Shown piece by piece: positions 1 to 3,894 of a stretch of 19,092 bases of DNA. Every line of letters begins with the position of its first letter. The first letter of the stretch is position 1. The position numbers and the translations under genes are program-made. The stretch spans positions 1-19,092 of the forward strand of contig JAADFY010000168.1 in NCBI GenBank assembly GCA_013152625.1, read 5' to 3'. The stretch comes from Alphaproteobacteria bacterium (GTDB lineage Bacteria > Pseudomonadota > Alphaproteobacteria > Rhizobiales > Devosiaceae). A model generated the notes under the pieces. It saw nothing but the letters and a program-made list of their open reading frames with translations. It was not told where the DNA came from and searched no databases.

Positions 1-5
1 ATCAT
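1..5 (-). CDS. Start of a further small gene, cut by the window edge (partial)
   Basis: Only the ATG (minus strand, positions 5-3) and two more bases are inside the window. The call rests on what lies upstream: an AGGGAA ribosome-binding site at the same spacing as in the gene starting at 2850, followed by the same leader and promoter that precede the genes starting at 2058 and 2850. I infer another member of the small secreted peptide family. No protein sequence can be checked. Confidence 0.35.
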
Positions 6-75
6 GATCGTTCCCTGAAGTTCGCCTCTTGGTGGGCCGCAGAGATATATTAACAAGTTGCTAACTCCTCTTCAA
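6..75 (-). promoter_or_regulatory. Conserved promoter and leader, copy A
   Basis: On the minus strand there is TTGAAG (70-75), 17 bases, then TAATAT (47-52), a good sigma-70-type pair. Then comes the leader shared with copies at 2059, 2249 and 2851: a GCC-N8-GGC mini-hairpin with loop CACCAAGA, and AGGGAA just before the ATG at position 5. This has the best -10 of the four copies. Confidence 0.55.
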
Positions 76-153
76 CCAGCGTTAATTGTTAGTCTTGACC
101 TGCTCGCAGGATATTGACTGGACATTGGAAAGATGTGGATCGAAAGAACATGC

Positions 154-187
154 AAAAAAGACCCCCCGCTGTTTCCAGCGCGGGGTC
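154..187 (-). terminator. Intrinsic terminator of peptide gene 1
   Basis: On the minus strand a stem of about 12 bp (GACCCCGCGCTG with CAGCGGGGGGTC, one G-G mismatch) closes a GAAA loop and is followed directly by six T. It lies about 70 bases after the stop of the gene at 256-462 and forms the end of a conserved 3' UTR block. Confidence 0.85.
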
Positions 188-228
188 GCATTCATGCAGC
201 ATCCACATCGGCTTCCTGTCAAAAACAG
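154..228 (-). repeat. Conserved 3' UTR plus terminator cassette, copy 1
   Basis: About 75 bases that recur at 614-685 and 1392-1462. On the minus strand the block opens with CTGTTTT, continues through AAGCCGATGTGG and CTGCATGAAT, and ends in a CCCGCGC terminator stem. Conservation outside the stem suggests duplication together with the gene, or a function of this RNA segment. Confidence 0.65.
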
Positions 229-255
229 TGCACGGTTCACACCGGCAATAGCCCG

Positions 256-462
256 TCAGCTTGAAATATGTGTAGTTTCACAATCAACTGCATCGGCGTC
301 ATTTGCCCCTGAGTAAATGGAACCAAAGGCTTTGGTCGTCGAGCCGCGATCACATTCGTGTTCGCTTAAGTGACCGGTTTCGTAATCATAGAACGCAAAA
401 GCGGTCGGCGTCGTGGCCACCGAAATTGCCAGAGCAGTGGCAACTGCAAGCAGGGTTTTCAT
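256..462 (-). CDS. Small secreted two-cysteine peptide, family member 1 (68 aa)
   Basis: I do not recognise a named family. The ORF opens at 483 with ATG codons at 483, 468 and 462. I chose 462 because it gives the MKTLLAVATALA signal peptide matching the genes at 1089 and 1502, although no good ribosome-binding site is visible. Signal peptidase I cleavage is predicted after AFA (residue 23), leaving about 45 residues. The mature part has Cys37 and Cys61 bracketing 23 residues, with G-S-I-Y-S-G-A-N-D in the loop; this core recurs in all five array members. It is transcribed alone, with a terminator at 154-187. A TTGACG at 530-535 could be a -35 box but I see no clear -10. The paired cysteines suggest a disulfide in the periplasm or outside. 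The role is unknown. Confidence 0.75.
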   Translation of the reverse strand: MKTLLAVATALAISVATTPTAFAFYDYETGHLSEHECDRGSTTKAFGSIYSGANDADAVDCETTHISS

Positions 463-613
463 GTTCATGGGGTCATCTTTCAATTGTGATAAAATTCAAT
501 CCATAAATCTCTTTCGATTAAGGGCGCGGCGTCAAACACAAAAACCAATGATGCACAGTTTTGTGTCTCAAAACCGTCTGCCTGATATTGGCGCCCGGTC
601 CCGCCCACAAACG

Positions 614-642
614 AAAATCCCGCGCCGTATTCCGGCGCGGGA
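614..642 (-). terminator. Intrinsic terminator with no gene directly upstream
   Basis: On the minus strand a perfect 10-bp stem (TCCCGCGCCG with CGGCGCGGGA, loop GAATA) is followed by TTTT. No coding sequence ends nearby. The closest upstream minus-strand gene stops at 1089, so this is probably that gene's terminator, displaced by inserted DNA. Confidence 0.75.
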
Positions 643-685
643 CCTAATTCATGCGGCAGCCGCATCGGCTTGCCGACGAAAACAG
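614..685 (-). repeat. Conserved 3' UTR plus terminator cassette, copy 2 (orphan)
   Basis: Matches the blocks at 154-228 and 1392-1462, including CTGTTTTCGTC, AAGCCGATG and GCATGAAT before the stem. The other two copies lie about 30-40 bases after a peptide gene stop. This one lies about 400 bases after the stop at 1089, which makes it an orphan or a displaced end of gene 2. Confidence 0.65.
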
Positions 686-822
686 TACCAGGTCACATAC
701 CCATAAACGGCGGCGATATGGCGCTTCAATTGGCAAAAATATGCACGAAGAAGGGTGAAAAGCGGGGGTTGTGTTCTTTCCTGGCGTGTTTTCGGAAGGA
801 AAACCGGTTCCCGTTCGAACGT

Positions 823-845
823 TGAACGATCCACCGGATCGTTCA
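823..845. repeat. Perfect 10-bp inverted repeat
   Basis: TGAACGATCC, a 3-base spacer ACC, then GGATCGTTCA. There is no T-run on either side, so it is not an intrinsic terminator. It could be an operator, a recombination end or a transcript hairpin. It sits in the gene-free insertion between the repeat array and the orphan terminator. Confidence 0.6.
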
Positions 846-913
846 GTTATCGAGATCCCTCCTGAAAACACTATGTATCCCGCTCGAACCCTTCGCCCTG
901 CGGGTTTTGTTTG

Positions 914-1032
914 TCCTCGCGCCGGACGGGCTCTTTTGTCCTCGCGCCGGACGGGCTCTTTTGTCCTCGCGCCGGACGGGCTCTTTCGTCCTCGCGCCGG
1001 ACGGGCTCTTTTGTCCTCGCGCCGGACGGGCT
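914..1032. repeat. 25-bp tandem repeat, about 4.8 units
   Basis: Units start at 914, 939, 964, 989 and 1014; the last stops after 19 bases. Each contains CGCGCCGGACGGGCT followed by a T-rich end. The only difference seen is one T-to-C change at the end of unit 3. A degenerate sixth unit may occupy 889-913. The period is not a multiple of 3, so ORFs crossing it are frame artefacts. There are no unique spacers, so it is not a CRISPR. Confidence 0.9.
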
Positions 1033-1088
1033 GGCCAAATTGCAGCCAACTGAGCGACCAGCCTGCGGTCAGAAAGTTGCTACCCCAA

Positions 1089-1256
1089 TTAAACCGGGCA
1101 GTCGCTCAAATCGGCGTCATTTGCCATTGTGCTTACAGAACCCGGGGCGGTTTTCGTTGCGCCCCGCGTTTCACAATGACTGCCGCCGGCAAATGCGGCC
1201 GGTGCCACGGCCAGGGACATGGCCGCCGCAATGGCCAGTGCAATTAGAGTTTTCAT
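1089..1256 (-). CDS. Small secreted two-cysteine peptide, family member 2 (55 aa)
   Basis: Found by reading the minus strand under the repeat flank; at 55 codons plus stop it is shorter than most ORF cut-offs. GGAG lies 10 bases before the ATG at 1256. The product starts MKTLIALAIAAAMSLAVAP, with predicted cleavage after AFA at residue 23. The mature peptide is about 32 residues with Cys28 and Cys53, and carries G-S-V-S-T-M-A-N-D-A-D between them. It is close to the neighbour at 1502-1675 in signal peptide, cysteine spacing (24 residues) and upstream region, indicating a recent duplication. A promoter is seen at 1297-1325. The expected terminator is missing just after the stop and probably lies at 614-642. 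Function unknown. Confidence 0.75.
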   Translation of the reverse strand: MKTLIALAIAAAMSLAVAPAAFAGGSHCETRGATKTAPGSVSTMANDADLSDCPV

Positions 1257-1296
1257 GTTTTCTTATCTCCACATATTGGTTCAATTCGAACCGAAC

Positions 1297-1325
1297 GAGT
1301 AATCCGGTTCGTTGATCCGTGTCAA
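1297..1325 (-). promoter_or_regulatory. Promoter of peptide gene 2
   Basis: On the minus strand: TTGACA (1320-1325), 17 bases, TTACTC (1297-1302). The -35 is perfect and the -10 is weak, but nearly the same arrangement occurs at the same place before gene 3. CGAACCG and CGGTTCG around the -10 form a 7-bp inverted repeat in this copy only. Confidence 0.5.
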
Positions 1326-1391
1326 TCATGATGGCTTGGAATATCTGTTGCCCAATGAGTGTGTCCTGTAGACCGCGCCCTGCTCCCCGAT

Positions 1392-1422
1392 AAAAAATCC
1401 CGCGCAAGTCTTCAGCGCGGGA
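1392..1422 (-). terminator. Intrinsic terminator of peptide gene 3
   Basis: Minus-strand stem TCCCGCGC with GCGCGGGA (8 bp, loop of 9), followed by a T-run. It ends the transcript of the gene at 1502-1675 before the promoter of gene 2. Confidence 0.8.
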
Positions 1423-1462
1423 TCACATTCTTGCAGCCACATCGGCTTGCAGACGAAAACAG
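1392..1462 (-). repeat. Conserved 3' UTR plus terminator cassette, copy 3
   Basis: Third copy of the block also at 154-228 and 614-685. On the minus strand CTGTTTTCGTCTGCAAGCC and GATGTGGCTGC precede the stem. Gene 3 is the reference arrangement: gene, about 40 bases, block, terminator. Confidence 0.65.
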
Positions 1463-1501
1463 GACTAGATCAACCGGCCTGCGGTCAGCAATTTAGCAAC
1501 C

Positions 1502-1675
1502 CTAGCCCTCTCCCGGGCAATAGGTCACGTTGGCGTCATTTGCCGTTGTGGCGATGGAACCGCGGGCTGTTTTCGTGTCGCCCCGTTCCTCACAATGTTC
1601 GTCATAGGCGAAAGCGGTCGGTGCCGCAGCCAGGGACATCGCCACCGCAATGGCCAGTGCAGTTATAGTTTTCAT
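1502..1675 (-). CDS. Small secreted two-cysteine peptide, family member 3 (57 aa)
   Basis: The open frame extends upstream to 1747, but those codons cover the promoter and leader. I start at the ATG at 1675, preceded by GAGGAG 12 bases away and matching the start of the gene at 1089-1256. The product begins MKTITALAIAVAMSLAAAP, with signal peptidase I cleavage predicted after AFA (residue 23). The mature peptide is about 34 residues with Cys28 and Cys53 and G-S-I-A-T-T-A-N-D-A-N between them. It has its own promoter (1719-1747) and terminator (1392-1422). It is the closest relative of member 2. No enzymatic or binding motif is recognisable; an exported peptide with one disulfide loop is the most that can be said. 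Confidence 0.78.
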   Translation of the reverse strand: MKTITALAIAVAMSLAAAPTAFAYDEHCEERGDTKTARGSIATTANDANVTYCPGEG

Positions 1676-1718
1676 GTTTATTCCAATCTCCTCAAATTGT
1701 TTCAAAACGAACCGATTG

Positions 1719-1747
1719 AGGTAATCCGCTGCGTTGATTCGTGTCAA
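1719..1747 (-). promoter_or_regulatory. Promoter of peptide gene 3
   Basis: Minus strand: TTGACA (1742-1747), 17 bases, TTACCT (1719-1724). The region is nearly the same as the promoter at 1297-1325 (TTGACACGAATCAACG against TTGACACGGATCAACG), so promoter and gene were duplicated together. Confidence 0.5.
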
Positions 1748-1786
1748 TCAAGGGCGTCAGGCCGGTCAGTAAATACACTAATTGGC

Positions 1787-1816
1787 AAAACCCGCACCGG
1801 GCACGGGGCGGGTTTT
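1787..1816 (-). terminator. Intrinsic terminator of peptide gene 4, possibly bidirectional
   Basis: AAAACCCGC and GCGGGTTTT form a 9-bp stem with T-runs on both strands. It lies about 35 bases after the stop of the gene at 1852-2058 and separates it from the gene 3 promoter. Confidence 0.8.
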
Positions 1817-1851
1817 GTTGCTCGCAATTCCGGGCAATCAGGACGATCGGC

Positions 1852-2058
1852 CTATTGAGGACCAGTCGGACCGTTTTCATAATCGGAATATTCGCAAACA
1901 GCCCCGTCATTGGTCAACGTGGAGACGGAGCCAGGTGCGCCCCTGGCCCCACCGGGCTTGCACATATCCTCGTCGGATTCATCCGCATAGGTGGGGGATA
2001 TTCCGCCCACAAGCATTGTCAGCGACACGAGTGCCACAACCGCAATTTTTCCATGCAT
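1852..2058 (-). CDS. Small secreted two-cysteine peptide, family member 4 (68 aa)
   Basis: Starts at the ATG at 2058, with GAGGGAA 8 bases upstream. A second ATG at 2054 is out of frame. The product starts MHGKIAVVALVSLTMLVGG, with predicted cleavage after TYA (residue 25). The mature part is about 43 residues, acidic at its start (DESDED), with Cys33 and Cys55 enclosing 21 residues including A-P-G-S-V-S-T-L-T-N-D-G. It continues to a C-terminal tail of about 13 residues rich in acidic residues, Gly and Pro. The core matches members 1-3, but the signal peptide and upstream region belong to the second subgroup with the genes at 2554-2850 and at the window edge. It is monocistronic between promoter 2104-2132 and terminator 1787-1816. 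Function unknown. Confidence 0.75.
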   Translation of the reverse strand: MHGKIAVVALVSLTMLVGGISPTYADESDEDMCKPGGARGAPGSVSTLTNDGAVCEYSDYENGPTGPQ

Positions 2059-2132
2059 ATTTTATGTTCCCTCGGATTTGCCTCTTGATAGGCCGCGCGA
2101 CCATCACTAACAAAATCTCACTGGCACATCAA
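2059..2132 (-). promoter_or_regulatory. Conserved promoter and leader, copy B (gene 4)
   Basis: Minus strand: TTGATG (2127-2132), 17 bases, TAGTGA (2104-2109), then GCC-N8-GGC with loop TATCAAGA, then GAGGGAA before the ATG at 2058. The order and spacing match copies A and D. Confidence 0.5.
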
Positions 2133-2170
2133 CGAGACCATGCGGGCTCCCTGGTGACAAACCCAAGATT

Positions 2171-2248
2171 TCAGACCGGTTTTATCCTCTGTCCACAACA
2201 CATCGCCAGACCGACGCAACCGTCGTTGCCAATGTTGCTTTTCCACAT
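2171..2248 (-). pseudogene. Decayed small peptide gene behind a conserved leader
   Basis: An ATG at 2248 with AAGGGAA in the normal position opens a frame of only 25 codons that ends at 2171 and has no signal peptide. The DNA still resembles the start of gene 4: both have GGAAAA near the start and a GTCG, CTG, ATG, TTGTGG series in the same order. I infer a frameshifted and truncated paralogue. A real 25-aa leader peptide is a less likely alternative. Confidence 0.35.
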
Positions 2249-2310
2249 GTTTTCCCTTGTCTCTCGGCCTCTGACGGGCCGCGACACATTACTAACAGGT
2301 TATCAACACA
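2249..2310 (-). promoter_or_regulatory. Conserved leader, copy C (orphan)
   Basis: Minus strand: GTTGATAACCTGTTAGTAAT, then GCGGCC with a GGCC-N7-GGCC hairpin, then AAGGGAA. This is the same leader as at 6, 2059 and 2851 but no intact gene follows. The -35 hexamer at the expected distance is poor (CCGATA), as expected of a decaying copy. Confidence 0.45.
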
Positions 2311-2447
2311 TTATCGGCTTGACATCTTTCGTTAGATTTAGCGGAAACGAGGCGAATCGGTTGTGATCGAAACGCTCCCGGCCCGCACCTGCCACACTGG
2401 ATCACATTTAGAAAACGGGTTACCGATCGCCAGACCCCTCCCGGTGC

Positions 2448-2482
2448 AAAAAACCCTGCGCTGCCAGGCAGCACAGGGTTTT
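2448..2482 (-). terminator. Intrinsic terminator of peptide gene 5
   Basis: Minus strand: AAAACCCTGTGCTGCC pairs with GGCAGCGCAGGGTTTT through one T-G wobble, giving about 14-16 bp and ending in a T-run. It lies about 70 bases after the stop at 2554. Confidence 0.88.
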
Positions 2483-2553
2483 ACTGTGAAGACGAAAGTG
2501 TATTTTGGACAAGCGGTAAATTACCACTTAACGCGGTCGGCGTTGCGCTCCAA

Positions 2554-2850
2554 CTAGGAACCGTATCCGCGATAATGTTTGTGCTTGTAGTAAGTTGAGC
2601 ACGAGTCGGAATTCGTCATTGTGTATATAGAACCCTGCGCAGAACTCGAACCGCCGACGCTGCACTTGGATATTCTTATGTTTTTGTAGTAATGCGGGCG
2701 CTGGCCGTAGTCACCATGATAACCGCCTTCTTTCAATACGAGTTTGTAGTCGTACCCATACCCATATCCCCCATGAGCGATCGCCGCCGGAGCCGTTGCA
2801 ACAGCCATAGCAGCTGCAACCGCCATCACAATTCCAATCTTTTTCAGCAT
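2554..2850 (-). CDS. Small secreted two-cysteine peptide, family member 5, with Gly/Tyr/His-rich extension (98 aa)
   Basis: AGGGAA lies 5 bases before the ATG at 2850. The product starts MLKKIGIVMAVAAAMAVAT, with signal peptidase I cleavage predicted after AIA (residue 25), leaving about 73 residues. Residues 26-60 are rich in Gly, Tyr and His (HGGYGYGYDY, then GGYHGDYGQRPHYY), and the tail after the second Cys is YYKHKHYRGYGS. Between Cys63 and Cys84 is the family core, with A-Q-G-S-I-Y-T-M-T-N-S. It is therefore the array core with added basic aromatic arms, which could bind metal, surfaces or nucleic acid; this is inference. It has its own promoter (2893-2921) and terminator (2448-2482). 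I know no named family for it. Confidence 0.8.
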   Translation of the reverse strand: MLKKIGIVMAVAAAMAVATAPAAIAHGGYGYGYDYKLVLKEGGYHGDYGQRPHYYKNIRISKCSVGGSSSAQGSIYTMTNSDSCSTYYKHKHYRGYGS

Positions 2851-2921
2851 GATTATTCCCTGTCGTTTGCCTCTTTATGGGCCGCTCGATAATCGTTAAC
2901 AAGTTATCAACAGGTTATCAA
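2851..2921 (-). promoter_or_regulatory. Conserved promoter and leader, copy D (gene 5)
   Basis: Minus strand: TTGATA (2916-2921), 17 bases, TAACGA (2893-2898). GTTGATAAC occurs twice, 11 bases apart, followed by GTTAACGAT another 11 bases on. Then come GCC-N8-GGC (2869-2882, loop CATAAAGA) and AGGGAA (2856-2861). This is the clearest copy of the leader. Confidence 0.55.
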
Positions 2922-3316
2922 CTCGACAAACTCTGTTTATGTTAACCGCTGTAAATTTGATTCGAGTTTTCTCGGGTTCTGCTACCGGCACTGCTCAAAT
3001 ATTCAGGTGGGCCGCACCAGGCCGGACTGATTTCAGCCCTGGTTTGAACTGGCCTGATCCATGTCTGGAGGAGCAATACACTTCGCCTGCTGTTTTCGCC
3101 TGGGGTCGGTCTTTTGTGGACGCGTGTCATTGGCCCCATTTCTCTTGAACTCAAGGATGCTCTCTGCCCCCCCCCTGGGATCAGTTTCTGGCCCCGGCCA
3201 TGAACGCATATTGTCAAAAACCGGTGTATCTTGCCAACCAGAGCGGCAAAGTTGTTGCCGTTTGCAATCGTGGGTGCCAAGATAATTGTGAGAATTCGAG
3301 TATAAGGAGCCCAAGA
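2922..3316. other. Gene-free stretch upstream of the YbjN-domain gene
   Basis: No coding sequence I can support. Frames that stay open here are antisense to, or run into, the YbjN-domain gene and show no family features. A run of nine C lies at 3167-3175. I see no clear sigma-70 promoter for the downstream gene. Confidence 0.5.
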
Positions 3317-3808
3317 ATGCTCAGAACAACCGCACTTTCCCTGGTGCTGGGTGCCGCACTGGTCGCACCCGCCGCCGCCCAGACCATACTTAACGCCAAT
3401 GATGTGGACGAGATCGTCAATTTGGCCCGTGGCTATGGCAGCGCCACCCTCAGCGCCGGCGACGGCAACCCGCTCATCGAGGGCCGGATCGATGGCCGCG
3501 CCTACAATCTGATTTTCCTCAATTGCAACGATGTCGGCGAGAATTGCGGCGACGTTCGTTTTTTCACAAACTACACCAACACCAATGCCACCTTCGAAAC
3601 CATGAATCAGTGGAACTATGACCGGCGCTTTGCCAAAGCCTATTTGACGCCGGAGGGGTCTGCCGTGCTCGAATGGGACATGGACCTCGAATTCGGTGTC
3701 ACCAGAGCCACCATGGATGCCGCTTTTCAAATCTGGCAGGTATTCTCCGTTGCCTTTGACGACTACATCCTAGGCCTCGAGCCCGCCCCCGAAGCCGACA
3801 ACACCTGA
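3317..3808 (+). CDS. Exported YbjN-domain protein (163 aa)
   Basis: The frame is open from 3200, but the start is the ATG at 3317: AAGGAG lies 7 bases upstream and a signal peptide (MLRTTALSLVLGAALVAP, cleavage after AAA at residue 21) begins there. The mature part of about 142 residues has the YbjN layout: an N-terminal helix (ANDVDEIVNLARGYG), a strand pair around DGNPLIEGRIDGRAYNLIF, a Cys pair (NCNDVGENCGDVRF), then the helix and strand block MNQWNYDRRFAKAYLTPEG and a C-terminal helix ending DDYILGLEP. YbjN domains occur in many proteobacterial proteins, some periplasmic; the biochemical role is unsettled. The gene stands alone, converging on rpoC across a shared terminator. The domain assignment is by recall of the family pattern. 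Confidence 0.85.
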   Translation: MLRTTALSLVLGAALVAPAAAQTILNANDVDEIVNLARGYGSATLSAGDGNPLIEGRIDGRAYNLIFLNCNDVGENCGDVRFFTNYTNTNATFETMNQWNYDRRFAKAYLTPEGSAVLEWDMDLEFGVTRATMDAAFQIWQVFSVAFDDYILGLEPAPEADNT

Positions 3809-3838
3809 ACATCGCAATACCGGGGAATTTTACGCAGC

Positions 3839-3867
3839 AAAAAGGGGCCGTCACCGGCCCCTTTTTT
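3839..3867. terminator. Bidirectional terminator between the YbjN-domain gene and rpoC
   Basis: GGGGCCG (3844-3850) and CGGCCCC (3855-3861) form a 7-bp stem with loop TCAC. AAAAA precedes and TTTTTT follows, so it works on both strands: 31 bases after the YbjN gene stop and 28 bases after the rpoC stop. Confidence 0.9.
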
Positions 3868-3894
3868 CGTGGTTTGTCTGCAGTGCAAAGTCGC

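Larger units (their letters stand above)
686..1053. other. Gene-free stretch, apparent insertion into the 3' flank of peptide gene 2
   Basis: No convincing coding sequence on either strand. In the related gene 3 cassette, the motif GACCGCAGGC after the stop is separated from the CTGTTTTCG block by only about 15 bases. In gene 2 the same two landmarks are about 380 bases apart. The extra DNA holds a 10-bp inverted repeat at 823-845 and five copies of a 25-bp repeat at 914-1032. No transposase and no clear terminal repeats or target duplication are visible. Confidence 0.45.

Noticed and set aside
914..1032. CRISPR array
   Set aside because: The units are directly adjacent with no spacers, and no cas genes are present.
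771..1315. Overlapping open frames on both strands through the 25-bp repeats
   Set aside because: The period is 25, so one repeat unit reads in three frames and stays open by chance. The translations are Arg/Pro/Ser-rich with no recognisable domain. The plus-strand frames also overlap the real minus-strand gene at 1089-1256.
2893..2921. DnaA-box-like TTATCAACA copies suggesting an origin
   Set aside because: Each differs from TTATCCACA, and they coincide with the -35 and spacer of a promoter shared by several peptide genes. There is no AT-rich unwinding region or dnaA context.
2942..3730. Minus-strand frame of 262 codons
   Set aside because: It is antisense to the YbjN-domain gene, which has a ribosome-binding site, signal peptide and domain pattern. 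The minus frame has none.
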